From Clostridiales bacterium (lineage in GTDB: Bacteria > Bacillota > Clostridia > Oscillospirales > Acutalibacteraceae): a stretch of DNA of 38,735 bases. A model generated the notes under the pieces. The model saw nothing but the letters and a program-made list of their open reading frames with translations, had not been told where the DNA came from and ran no database searches. The first letter of the stretch is position 1. Every line of letters begins with the position of its first letter. Below, piece by piece: positions 8,304 to 15,154 of this stretch. The stretch covers positions 1 to 38,735 of the forward strand of contig JAAWSO010000015.1 in NCBI GenBank assembly GCA_022801595.1. Direction: 5' to 3'. Made by a program: the position numbers and the translations under genes.

Positions 8304-8891
8304 TTAACCTCCGTTGTATGTCCCGGAGGAATCGCCCCGTTCGATCAGGTTTCCATCCAAATCATAAAACTCCCAGCTACGCCTACGCTCAGGATGGTAG
8401 CCGTCCTCCAGGGGATCGTATCCTCCACTCCCATACCATTCTCTTCCCAATTCTTTGGAACCACAGAAGAAAAAATTTTGATATTCATAATAGGACACAT
8501 TCACGTCCAAAAAGCTGCTGACACGCCCCACCATTTTCATTCCATGCAACTCCATCACATGCTCCGGTTCATATTGCATGACGCTAAAAAAGATTGCAAT
8601 CGGAGATAGCAGCAACACGGACATCGATACCACGCCACAGGCGATGGCCCAACTGCCATGGGTTATTTTCGACTCTTTCTTCGGCATAACCCGAAATACT
8701 AAAACGAAAACCCAAATCAAGATCACAATAATAGAAAAAATAAATCCCCAGTACAAAAGCTGAAAGGGCACGCTGCGCAAGATGACGTCGTTCTGGCTTT
8801 TATAGATACCGAGTCCCGCGCTGCACAAGAGAAAGAAAAGCAAGGGGATCGGCCCCCAGCACCAAGATAACACTTTTAAAAACCGTTTCAT
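8304..8891 (-). CDS. Membrane protein of unknown function
   Basis: The 195-residue protein has three clear hydrophobic segments: about residues 7-32, 45-72 and 82-105. A basic segment separates the second and third. The C-terminal 85 residues are hydrophilic and rich in Y, G and E, with paired aromatic residues (NVSYYEYQNFFFCG), and could form a small extracellular or cytoplasmic domain. I do not recognise a family. Upstream of the chosen ATG at 8891 lies AAAGGAT; the longer frame beginning at 8924 is an alternative with weaker support. It lies between a carboxypeptidase gene and the hisF terminator, so it is probably transcribed on its own or with the carboxypeptidase gene. Confidence 0.7.
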   Translation of the reverse strand: MKRFLKVLSWCWGPIPLLFFLLCSAGLGIYKSQNDVILRSVPFQLLYWGFIFSIIVILIWVFVLVFRVMPKKESKITHGSWAIACGVVSMSVLLLSPIAIFFSVMQYEPEHVMELHGMKMVGRVSSFLDVNVSYYEYQNFFFCGSKELGREWYGSGGYDPLEDGYHPERRRSWEFYDLDGNLIERGDSSGTYNGG

Positions 8892-8939
8892 AAAACTGAT
8901 CCTTTCCACATTTCTTCTTCCCATCTATCATAAAACTAG

Positions 8940-8976
8940 AGAAGCCCCTGGAATTTCTGCGATTCCAAGGGTTTCT
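8940..8976 (-). terminator. Terminator of hisHF
   Basis: Stem of 15 positions with two mismatches (AGAAGCCCCTGGAAT against ATTCCAAGGGTTTCT), 17 bases after the hisF stop on the minus strand, followed by CTAGTTTTAT. Confidence 0.75.
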
Positions 8977-8992
8977 TCCTGGAAAAACAATC

Positions 8993-9751
8993 TTATTTGC
9001 GCACAGGAATATGCTTGTTTTCCAAATATTCTTTCAGTTGAGGCACCGTAATTTCCCCAAAATGAAATAGGGACGCCGCCAACACCGCGTCAGCGCAGCC
9101 TTCGGTAAAGGCGTCGTAAAAATGCTCCAAAGTTCCAGCCCCTCCCGAGGCAATTACCGGTACTTTAACCCGCCGGGATACTGCCCGGGTTAGCTCCAAA
9201 TCATAACCATTTTTCTGGCCGTCACAGTCCATACTGGTCAGCAGGATTTCTCCCGCTCCTAGCTTCGCCGCCTGGATCGCCCAGGCCACAGCGTCCTTCC
9301 CGGTATCCACCCGGCCGCCGTTGAGGAAAACCGTCCAGCCTCCTTCCAAGCGGCGTTTGGCGTCAATAGCGCACACCACGCATTGGCTGCCGAATTTTTC
9401 CGCCGCCTGGGTAATCAGCTCTGGGTTCTGAAACGCAGCCGAGTTGACGGACACCTTGTCCGCACCCGCCCGCAGCAACACCTGGAAATCCTCTACGCTG
9501 CGGATTCCTCCTCCCACCGTAAAGGGAATAAACACATGTTTCGCCACTTCCCGGACAATCTCAACCATCGTGCCCCTGCCTTCCGCTGACGCGGTAATAT
9601 CCAGCAGAACCAGTTCGTCGGCTCCCTGTTGGTTATACGCAATCGCCGCCTCCACCGGGTCCCCGGCATCTCTCAAATTGACAAAGCTGGTTCCTTTCAC
9701 CACTCTGCCGTTGTTCACATCCAAACAAGGGATAATTCGTTTTGCGTGCAT
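8993..9751 (-). CDS. hisF: Imidazole glycerol phosphate synthase, cyclase subunit
   Basis: HisF uses ammonia delivered by HisH to convert PRFAR into imidazole glycerol phosphate and AICAR, the fifth step of histidine synthesis. The 252-residue TIM barrel has the catalytic aspartates at exactly D11 (PCLDV) and D130 (CAIDA). The phosphate-binding strands VGGGIRS and IASGGAG are also present. The sequence after the first strand, [22 protein letters not shown], is the canonical histidine-pathway form, not the form found in lipopolysaccharide clusters. It starts 28 bases after hisH, with AAAGGCGG upstream of the ATG. No other his gene lies in this window. Confidence 0.97.
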   Translation of the reverse strand: MHAKRIIPCLDVNNGRVVKGTSFVNLRDAGDPVEAAIAYNQQGADELVLLDITASAEGRGTMVEIVREVAKHVFIPFTVGGGIRSVEDFQVLLRAGADKVSVNSAAFQNPELITQAAEKFGSQCVVCAIDAKRRLEGGWTVFLNGGRVDTGKDAVAWAIQAAKLGAGEILLTSMDCDGQKNGYDLELTRAVSRRVKVPVIASGGAGTLEHFYDAFTEGCADAVLAASLFHFGEITVPQLKEYLENKHIPVRK

Positions 9752-9779
9752 ACAGGCACCGCCTTTCTTGTTTCTAAAA

Positions 9780-10403
9780 TTACGGGTGATTGGGAATGCT
9801 GGAAACGAAATTCTTCAGCATCTGAAGGCCAATGTCGCCGCTTTTTTCCGGGTGGAATTGGGTGGCATACACATTGCCAGCCTCAATGGAAACATCAATG
9901 TCCACACTGTAATGGGTCTGGGCGGAAACAATCTCCCGATCCTCCGCTTTTAAATAATAGGAATGTACAAAATAAACATAAGGATTTGGTTCTATTCCTT
10001 GATACAACCCATTATGCTTTTTAATGTTCAGGGAATTCCATCCCATGTGGGGAATTTTATATTCAAAATCCGCTGGAATCAACCGGATTTTCCCCTGGAA
10101 TATGCCCAGGCCAGCCACACCAGGGCTTTCCTCACTTTCTTCAAACAGCATCTGCAACCCCAAACAAATTCCTAAAAATGGCTTGCCGCTGGCGACAAAT
10201 TCTTTGACCGGCTCCACCAAACCGGATTGTTCCAAGCAGCCCATGGCGTGGCCAAAAGAACCCACACCAGGCAAAATAGCCGCGTCCGCGCTGCGAAGAA
10301 CTTCGGAGTCTCCCGTAATGGTGACGTCCGGGCAGCCGATGAATTCTAGCGCATTGACTACGCTATGTAAATTTCCCGCGCCATAATCAATTAAAGCGAT
10401 CAT
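9780..10403 (-). CDS. hisH: Imidazole glycerol phosphate synthase, glutaminase subunit
   Basis: HisH is the class I glutamine amidotransferase that produces ammonia for HisF. The 207-residue product has the nucleophile elbow GICLG (C80) and the other triad residues H184 and E186 in QFHPEKSG. It begins [15 protein letters not shown], typical of HisH. The ATG at 10403 is preceded by AGAGGAATC. A TTGCGG-17-TACAAT promoter at 10472-10500 directs hisH-hisF as a two-gene unit. Its -35 box abuts the left inverted repeat of the methyltransferase cassette. The rest of the pathway must lie elsewhere in the genome, if it is present. Confidence 0.96.
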   Translation of the reverse strand: MIALIDYGAGNLHSVVNALEFIGCPDVTITGDSEVLRSADAAILPGVGSFGHAMGCLEQSGLVEPVKEFVASGKPFLGICLGLQMLFEESEESPGVAGLGIFQGKIRLIPADFEYKIPHMGWNSLNIKKHNGLYQGIEPNPYVYFVHSYYLKAEDREIVSAQTHYSVDIDVSIEAGNVYATQFHPEKSGDIGLQMLKNFVSSIPNHP

Positions 10404-10471
10404 ATTTGATTCCTCTTTCTATGGAAATCCGAGGCTTCCCATCTTTGATATTTTTTACATTTTCGTAGCAT

Positions 10472-10500
10472 ATTGTAACATTTTTTCCATTTCGCCGCAA
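10472..10500 (-). promoter_or_regulatory. Candidate promoter of hisHF
   Basis: Minus strand TTGCGG (10495-10500), 17 bases, TACAAT (10472-10477). The upstream end of the -35 box overlaps the first two bases of the repeat at 10499-10542. Confidence 0.55.
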
Positions 10501-10542
10501 CTGTGGGGCCACAGTTCTCCCTTTTACCTTAAGTGTTGCCGA
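10499..10542 (+). repeat. Left inverted repeat flanking the methyltransferase gene
   Basis: Reads AACTGTGG, then an 8-base insertion that makes a local hairpin (AACTGTGG/CCACAGTT), then TTCTC, TTTTACCTT, two bases, GTGTTGC and CGA. The same blocks in the same order occur in reverse orientation at 11477-11509. Confidence 0.6.
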
Positions 10543-10574
10543 TGATAGACTCGGTCGGTTTCACTAATTTCAGA

Positions 10575-10603
10575 TTGAAGTATAGCGTTATCCGTAATAT
10601 AAT
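10575..10603 (+). promoter_or_regulatory. Promoter of the methyltransferase gene
   Basis: TTGAAG (10575-10580), 17 bases, perfect TATAAT (10598-10603), 45 bases before the start codon. Confidence 0.75.
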
Positions 10604-10647
10604 CAGAATAATAAATCGTAAGTTGTAAGAGAGGGCATATAAAAGAC

Positions 10648-11391
10648 ATGATGAAAAATTATTATGGAAGTCTATGTACCGAAATGTATGAAATTTTACA
10701 CCCAAACGCACCACAAGATGAATTGAAATTTTATCTTTCCTATGCAGAAAAAGGAATGTCAATTTTAGAACCCTTGTGTGGCAGCGGACGATTTCTGGTT
10801 CCTTTTTGGGAAAGAGGTTTCAATATTCGCGGAATAGATTTGTCAACAGAAATGATTGCAAAATTAAAAGAAAAGGCTCCTGATGCAATCGTATTACAAG
10901 GGGATATACTGGATTATGTTTCCGAAGAAAAATACGATTATATTTTTATCTCCTCTGGCTCTGTATCATTGTTTACGGATATGGAATTGTGTAAAAACAT
11001 TTTGCGAAAAATGAAAGATTTGTTGAGAAAAGACGGTAAATTTGTTTTTGCAGTTGACACGGTGGCAGACAGATGCCCTGATGATTCAGAATATAAGACC
11101 TCAATATCCGTAAAAACAAGAGAGGGGTTCGACTTCATCCTTAAAGGAAAAAATTATTACGATGAAAAAACACATACGCAGTTTTCGCCCGGCATTTATG
11201 AGTTGTACGATGGGACAAAATTACTTCAACAGGAGCAAATGGATTTTCAAACACATCTTTATGAGCTGGGTGAAATAGAACAATATTTGCAAGACATAGG
11301 CTTTAGAAAAGTAAATGTGTATGCATCCTATGATAAAGTTATCGCTGTGAACAACTATGCTGATATGTTTTTATACGAATGCTCAATTTGA
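10648..11391 (+). CDS. Class I SAM-dependent methyltransferase
   Basis: The 247-residue protein has the Rossmann-type methyltransferase motif I, LEPLCGSGRFL (40-50), then an acidic strand end GIDLS (motif II) and LQGDILD (motif III). A YDYIF strand (motif IV) follows. The substrate cannot be read from the sequence. Codon use is strongly AT-rich compared with both neighbours, and the gene lies between inverted repeats at 10499-10542 and 11477-11509, so horizontal acquisition is likely. Two adjacent ATGs (10648, 10651) follow AGAGAGGG, whose spacing of about 11 bases is slightly long. It has its own promoter with a perfect TATAAT and is not part of the his unit. Confidence 0.85.
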   Translation: MMKNYYGSLCTEMYEILHPNAPQDELKFYLSYAEKGMSILEPLCGSGRFLVPFWERGFNIRGIDLSTEMIAKLKEKAPDAIVLQGDILDYVSEEKYDYIFISSGSVSLFTDMELCKNILRKMKDLLRKDGKFVFAVDTVADRCPDDSEYKTSISVKTREGFDFILKGKNYYDEKTHTQFSPGIYELYDGTKLLQQEQMDFQTHLYELGEIEQYLQDIGFRKVNVYASYDKVIAVNNYADMFLYECSI

Positions 11392-11411
11392 CATTTTTCC
11401 GGTTGTTCAAG

Positions 11412-11525
11412 TTAAAAGGCATATTCGGGTAATTGTCGCCCGGCCATTTTAACGAAGTATTTCAAAACTGGACTTTCAGCAACACCAAAGGTAAAAGAGA
11501 ACCACAGTTTCTGTCGTTTTTTCAT
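11412..11525 (-). CDS. Short open frame overlapping the right repeat, doubtful
   Basis: A 37-codon ATG-initiated frame on the minus strand (begins MKKRQKLWFS, ends QLPEYAF) covers the whole right inverted repeat. It has no usable ribosome binding site: the nearest AGGA is about 15 bases from the ATG. The left repeat read in the same sense gives a related short stretch (PFTLSVADD against SFTFGVAES), so both may be remnants of one dispersed sequence. It could equally be a chance frame in a repeat. Confidence 0.2.
   Translation of the reverse strand: MKKRQKLWFSFTFGVAESPVLKYFVKMAGRQLPEYAF
11477..11509 (-). repeat. Right inverted repeat flanking the methyltransferase gene
   Basis: On the minus strand: AACTGTGG, TTCTC, TTTTACCTT, two bases, GTGTTGC, TGA. 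It shares these blocks with 10499-10542 in opposite orientation; the left copy carries an extra 8 bases and an extra CC. Confidence 0.6.
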
Positions 11526-11553
11526 TGACAAATTCGGGAAAATCCTGCATGAT
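11525..11553 (+). promoter_or_regulatory. Candidate promoter of mntP
   Basis: TTGACA (11525-11530), 17 bases, CATGAT (11548-11553, four of six matches). Two small palindromes, TTGCATTTCTGCAA (11562-11575) and GGGGATTCCCC (11590-11600), lie between it and the gene and could bind a repressor or shape the leader. I see no yybP-ykoY manganese riboswitch pattern. Confidence 0.45.
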
Positions 11554-11629
11554 AAGAACGTTGCATTTCTGCAATGGGAATTCTATGTTGGGGATTCCCC
11601 ATGAATGGTATGTTTTGGAGGCATGAAGA

Positions 11630-12211
11630 ATGGATTATATCTCTCTCATCGGCATTGCCGTTGGACTTTCTATGGACGCATTTGCCGTGTCCATCACAAA
11701 CGGCGCCATTACCCGGAAACTTCGCCCTGGCTTCGCCATCAAAATCGCGGCTACTTTCGGGCTGTTTCAGGCCTTTATGCCCTTTGTAGGCTGGTGTATC
11801 GGCAAGGCCGGAGAAGGATTTATCAGTACCGTGGATCACTGGATTGCCCTGATCCTGCTGCTCTATCTGGGCGGCAAAATGGTCTGGGAATCCCGGAAGA
11901 AATCGGAGGAGGAGTCTACCTTACAGGATAACATTCCATGGAAAACCTTACTGATGTCCGGCATTGCGACCAGCATCGACGCTCTAGCTACTGGGGTCAT
12001 TCTTCCCTCTGCTGTGGGTGCCAGCAATCTTTGGCTCATGCTCCTTTCTGTCGCTATTATCGGCGCCGTTACCTTTGTTTTTTGCTTTCCCGGCGTCTAT
12101 ATTGGCAAGCGGTTTGGAGATCTGCTTTCCTCCAAGGCAGAATTGCTGGGCGGCCTGGTGCTCATGGCCATCGGCGTCAAAATATTTGTGGAGCATATGT
12201 TTTTCAGTTGA
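11630..12211 (+). CDS. mntP: Manganese efflux pump MntP
   Basis: MntP exports Mn(II) across the cytoplasmic membrane. The 193-residue product has six hydrophobic segments arranged as an internal repeat. Each half carries the family's membrane-embedded acidic motif: GLSMDAFAVSITNG in helix 1 and GIATSIDALATGV in the second half. A hydrophilic loop of about 25 residues (SRKKSEEES) joins the halves, as usual. The ATG at 11630 lies eight bases after GGAGG. A terminator follows 10 bases after the stop, so the gene is transcribed alone. Confidence 0.93.
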   Translation: MDYISLIGIAVGLSMDAFAVSITNGAITRKLRPGFAIKIAATFGLFQAFMPFVGWCIGKAGEGFISTVDHWIALILLLYLGGKMVWESRKKSEEESTLQDNIPWKTLLMSGIATSIDALATGVILPSAVGASNLWLMLLSVAIIGAVTFVFCFPGVYIGKRFGDLLSSKAELLGGLVLMAIGVKIFVEHMFFS

Positions 12212-12221
12212 TCGTCTTTGC

Positions 12222-12248
12222 GGAATCCGAAATGGATTCCTTTTTTCT
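12222..12248 (+). terminator. Terminator of mntP
   Basis: GGAATCC (12222-12228) pairs with GGATTCC (12234-12240), loop GAAAT, followed by six T. Confidence 0.88.
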
Positions 12249-12396
12249 TGTTCAAAAGAAACAGATTTTTATAATTTGCCGAAAAAGCAAAAAAATCCCC
12301 CTCTTAATTTTACGAATTATTCAAATACTCCCTTGCAAAATATGATACACTGATAAAAGAAAAGTCTGCAAAAATGAAATAGAATGGGATGAAACG

Positions 12397-13248
12397 ATGT
12401 ATACGTCTAAGATCAAAATTGACATTTGCAGTTTGGAAATCATCAGCGATCCATCCCACCCTTGGATGGTCATGATCCATGGATTTGGCGGGACTCGACA
12501 CATGTGGAAACGCCAAGTAGAGCAATTTAAGGACTGCTATAACCTGATGATCGTGGAACTCCCCGGCCACGGTGATTCCGAAGATGGCGCCTCGGGCCAT
12601 GACGATATGGACTTCACGGAAATCGCCAAACTTTTGATCACCCACATCCACAAAAAAAACATTTTCAAGGCCCATTTCCTCTGCGTTTCTCTAGGCAGCC
12701 TAATTATGTCCGCCATTACTGAGCTTTGCCCAGAGCTGATAGATTCTGTTTTGCTATGCGGCGCGATTTTCGGCATGGATCCTTTTGGAAAATTCCTGCT
12801 CCATTCCGGCAACGTCATCAAACGCTTCTTCCCCTATATGATGGTGATCCGCATGTTGGCCACCATCCTGATGCCCAAGAGTTCCCACAAGGTTTCCCGA
12901 AAATTCCTGGTGATGGAATGTGAAAAACTAGGACGGAAGGAATTCCTCAAATGGTATTCCCTGCTCTGTATGGAACTGAACCGTTTAGGCGAACATATGG
13001 CTCACTTTGCCAACATCAATACCCTGGTGGTCATGGGCGACGAAGATCACATGTTCCTCCATCCAGCCCAACGGATGGCGGCGGAAAATCCCCACATCAA
13101 AACCTTGATCATGCAGCAGTGCGGCCATGTATGCAGCCTGCAAAAATGGCGGGAATTCAATGTGATTGCCACCCAATTTTTCCAGGACAATGCCCTGCCA
13201 AAACAGGAGGAACTGAAGCGAATCCACACAATCATGATCAACGGATAA
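12397..13248 (+). CDS. Alpha/beta hydrolase, substrate unknown
   Basis: The 283-residue product has the alpha/beta-hydrolase fold in the usual order: oxyanion loop HGFGGT (28-33), PGHGDS after strand 4, and nucleophile elbow at S98. Likely acid D217 lies in GDEDHMF and the histidine is H244 in CGHVCS. The elbow reads CVSLG, so the first glycine of G-x-S-x-G is a cysteine. A hydrophobic cap segment (about 130-165) separates core strands, suggesting a lipid-like or hydrophobic substrate; that is inference. No signal peptide is visible. It is a single gene between two terminators. The only upstream promoter I see is a weak one with TATGAT at 12341-12346. Confidence 0.85.
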   Translation: MYTSKIKIDICSLEIISDPSHPWMVMIHGFGGTRHMWKRQVEQFKDCYNLMIVELPGHGDSEDGASGHDDMDFTEIAKLLITHIHKKNIFKAHFLCVSLGSLIMSAITELCPELIDSVLLCGAIFGMDPFGKFLLHSGNVIKRFFPYMMVIRMLATILMPKSSHKVSRKFLVMECEKLGRKEFLKWYSLLCMELNRLGEHMAHFANINTLVVMGDEDHMFLHPAQRMAAENPHIKTLIMQQCGHVCSLQKWREFNVIATQFFQDNALPKQEELKRIHTIMING

Positions 13249-13250
13249 AA

Positions 13251-13284
13251 AAAGAGCGAGGAGAAAAAATTCTCCTCGCTCTTT
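13251..13284. terminator. Bidirectional terminator
   Basis: Perfect 15-base stem AAAGAGCGAGGAGAA/TTCTCCTCGCTCTTT with a four-base loop, flanked by A-run and T-run. It ends the hydrolase gene on the plus strand and the fusion gene (13287-14543) on the minus strand. Confidence 0.92.
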
Positions 13285-13286
13285 TC

Positions 13287-14543
13287 TTAAGATTGCAGAC
13301 CACCTAAAAATGCATCCGCATCCCGCAGGATTTTCCGGTCTTGTTCAAATTCCAAGAAATCCAGCGCCTGCTCCAAGGGAACAATCCAATAGTCCAGCAC
13401 TTCCCCTTCCTGAGGAATGATATTGGTATCGTGGAACCGGGCCAATAAATATACCGCAGTTTTGTTGATAAAAAATTTAACTTTATAGTCATAAGCACGG
13501 CGGAAACCTTCGATCAATTCGACCGTTAGACCAGTTTCCTCCAAAATCTCCCGGCGCACCGTATCCAACTCAGATTCTCCGTATTCCACATGTCCTTTGG
13601 GAAACCCTGCATGGAACGAACGGTTTTTAATCAGCAAATATTTCCGGATTCCGTCTTCCTCGAGAAACAATACGGCGCCACAGGATTTTTCATGACCACA
13701 CCGATAGGAAGCGTTGGAGCTGCCTTCTTTAAAGCTGAGAATGTGGGCAATTTCCGGCTCATACAACACAACGCCTTTCGGAGCGACCACCAGCTTATCA
13801 GCGGCATTATCATGCTTGACGACTGCAATTACGGTTCCGGTAAATTCCTCCACCGGCTCGTCAACTCCCAGTATATAAACCACTTGTTTCTGTCCAGTTT
13901 CCTCCATCAAGGCTTTCTGATAACCATAATTGATGGGACATCCCGGGCCAATAGGATCGGTGACGGTAACGGTGACGGTTTTTCCTAAAACAAAGTAGTC
14001 GTTGGCCTCCGAAGCAACATTCTGTACAAACTTAGCCTTTCCTCGATTATACGCATGGCGGTCGTTGGGATATTTCTCGGCAAGCTCCTGTTTTAGGGCA
14101 TTGTACTTGCGCAACTTGTCCGTATTCACATTCAGGTAATCCCGAAAATTCCGCAGACTATTCCAAGCCTCACTATGATACTGCACTACATAAATATGAT
14201 GGGTACAGAAACCATTTGGATCTTTTTTCAAAAAGATCCGCTGTTGCTCCGTATCTCGCTTGCTATGATGGGCATACCCTTTGGCTTCCAGCTCTGGGAT
14301 GACTTCGTTTACTGCATCTAAGCTGGTCACCGCTACCACAACGTCCACAACCGGCTTGCTGTGAACGGCCACACGAGGATTTTGCACCGCACTGCTGCCC
14401 ACTTCTTCCACTTCTACCACAGAGGACCCTAATACCGACTTCCAGTCGGCAGCCGCCTGATTCACCGCCGCGTTCCACTCTTCTCTGGACGGCTCTACCA
14501 AGGACACTGCCCCGCATTTCAGTCCCAGGGTTTCTTTTGGCAT
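13287..14543 (-). CDS. GrpB - pyrophosphatase-like - NUDIX three-domain fusion
   Basis: The 418-residue protein joins three domains. Residues about 10-178 resemble GrpB (UPF0157, nucleotidyltransferase fold), with GSSAV (49-53) and KPVVD (63-67) where the family has GSTAV and KPxxD. Residues about 184-275 resemble a short family I inorganic pyrophosphatase of Bacillota (GKTVTVTVTDPIG, PINYGY, YILGVDEPVEEFTGTVIAVV). Residues about 283-415 are a NUDIX hydrolase with a perfect box, G317-x5-E323-x7-REILEETGL; HAGFPKGHVE just before it suggests the Ap4A hydrolase branch. The usual aspartate before YILGVDEP is V here, so the middle domain may be inactive. The ATG at 14543 follows AAGGAGTG. A joint action on nucleotides and pyrophosphate is inference. 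Confidence 0.85.
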   Translation of the reverse strand: MPKETLGLKCGAVSLVEPSREEWNAAVNQAAADWKSVLGSSVVEVEEVGSSAVQNPRVAVHSKPVVDVVVAVTSLDAVNEVIPELEAKGYAHHSKRDTEQQRIFLKKDPNGFCTHHIYVVQYHSEAWNSLRNFRDYLNVNTDKLRKYNALKQELAEKYPNDRHAYNRGKAKFVQNVASEANDYFVLGKTVTVTVTDPIGPGCPINYGYQKALMEETGQKQVVYILGVDEPVEEFTGTVIAVVKHDNAADKLVVAPKGVVLYEPEIAHILSFKEGSSNASYRCGHEKSCGAVLFLEEDGIRKYLLIKNRSFHAGFPKGHVEYGESELDTVRREILEETGLTVELIEGFRRAYDYKVKFFINKTAVYLLARFHDTNIIPQEGEVLDYWIVPLEQALDFLEFEQDRKILRDADAFLGGLQS

Positions 14544-14603
14544 GGCAATCACTCCTTTTCTTCCGCTTGCTTTTACATACAAACGGCAGTTTTCCTTCTT
14601 AAA

Positions 14604-14632
14604 AGTATACCATTCCCAAACCCTTTATGCAA
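14604..14632 (-). promoter_or_regulatory. Promoter of the GrpB-NUDIX fusion gene
   Basis: Minus strand TTGCAT (14627-14632), 17 bases, TATACT (14604-14609). The leader is about 55 bases. Confidence 0.72.
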
Positions 14633-14685
14633 TAGTACAGCCAGTTTATGAAGAAAATTTACCAAAGGATCACAGATAAAAAAAG

Positions 14686-14717
14686 AAAAGGAGACGCTCC
14701 CTAGAGCATCCCCTTTT
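14686..14717 (-). terminator. Terminator after the zinc-ribbon gene
   Basis: On the minus strand AAAAGGGGATGCTC pairs with GAGCGTCTCCTTTT; both apparent mismatches are G-U wobbles in RNA, so the stem is continuous in this direction only. A T-run follows. Confidence 0.82.
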
Positions 14718-14764
14718 TTGAAATAAGAATAAGAAATATGATAACAAAAACTTATTCTAAAACC

Positions 14765-15040
14765 TTATTCTTCTCTCATCTTTGCAAAGCACTCGCTGCA
14801 GTATACGGGGCGGTCCTCACGTGGCTTAAATGGAACCTTTGCCTCTTTACCGCAGGAAGCGCAAGCAGCAGTGTACATCTCGCGTTCTGGTTTGGCAGCG
14901 TTTTTGCGTGCATCGCGGCAGCTCTTGCATCTTTGCGGCTCGTTCACAAAGCCTTTGGATGCGTAGAACTCTTGCTCGCCAGCGGTGAAAATAAATTCAG
15001 CGCCACATTCTTTACAGATGAGAGTCTTGTCTTCGTACAT
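14765..15040 (-). CDS. Zinc-ribbon protein
   Basis: The 91-residue protein has four CxxC knuckles: C9/C12, C38/C41, C60/C63 and C81/C84, which would form two zinc ribbons. The first half (ICKECGAEFIFTAGEQEFY...PQRCKSCR) is the probable zinc-ribbon domain seen in many small Clostridia proteins. The second (CASCGKEAKVPFKP...VYCSECF) resembles the CxxC-CxxC domain of the same proteins. Its function is unknown; binding to nucleic acid or a protein partner is plausible. It follows sigH in the same direction, with a tRNA-like element in the gap, and GAGGT lies nine bases before the ATG. A terminator follows, so it could be the last gene of the sigH transcript. Confidence 0.85.
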   Translation of the reverse strand: MYEDKTLICKECGAEFIFTAGEQEFYASKGFVNEPQRCKSCRDARKNAAKPEREMYTAACASCGKEAKVPFKPREDRPVYCSECFAKMREE

Positions 15041-15074
15041 TTCGATTTACCTCGCTTTTGGAATATAAGATATT

Positions 15075-15140
15075 TGCCCTTAGACGGATTCGCACCGCCG
15101 CCTTTGATTTACCAACGCTCTAACTTAAGCTACCGGGGCA
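15075..15140 (-). ncRNA. tRNA-like element lacking a normal anticodon arm
   Basis: On the minus strand the ends TGCCC and GGGCA pair. A D-arm-like GCTT-AAGTTA-GAGC and a T-arm-like GGCGG-TGCGAAT-CCGTC are in the right order. Between them only 17 bases remain where a tRNA needs about 23; they can form a short TTGG-TAAA-TCAA hairpin. Two acceptor positions are mismatched and no CCA follows. Direct repeats GATATTTGC (15069-15077, 15146-15154) overlap or flank it. It could be a decayed tRNA or a tRNA mimic in the leader of the zinc-ribbon gene. Confidence 0.35.
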
Positions 15141-15154
15141 TATGGGATATTTGC

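Noticed and set aside
8993-10403. hisH and hisF as the amidotransferase partner of the wbp pathway (acetamidino sugar, as in Pseudomonas O antigen)
   Set aside because: HisF keeps the canonical histidine-pathway N terminus and catalytic residues, no WbpG-like gene is present, and the pair lies 8 kb from the wbp operon.
10499-10516. AACTGTGG/CCACAGTT hairpin as a terminator
   Set aside because: No T-run follows in either direction, and it is better explained as part of the left inverted repeat.
15075-15140. A functional tRNA gene
   Set aside because: The anticodon arm is about six bases short, two acceptor pairs are mismatched and no CCA follows.
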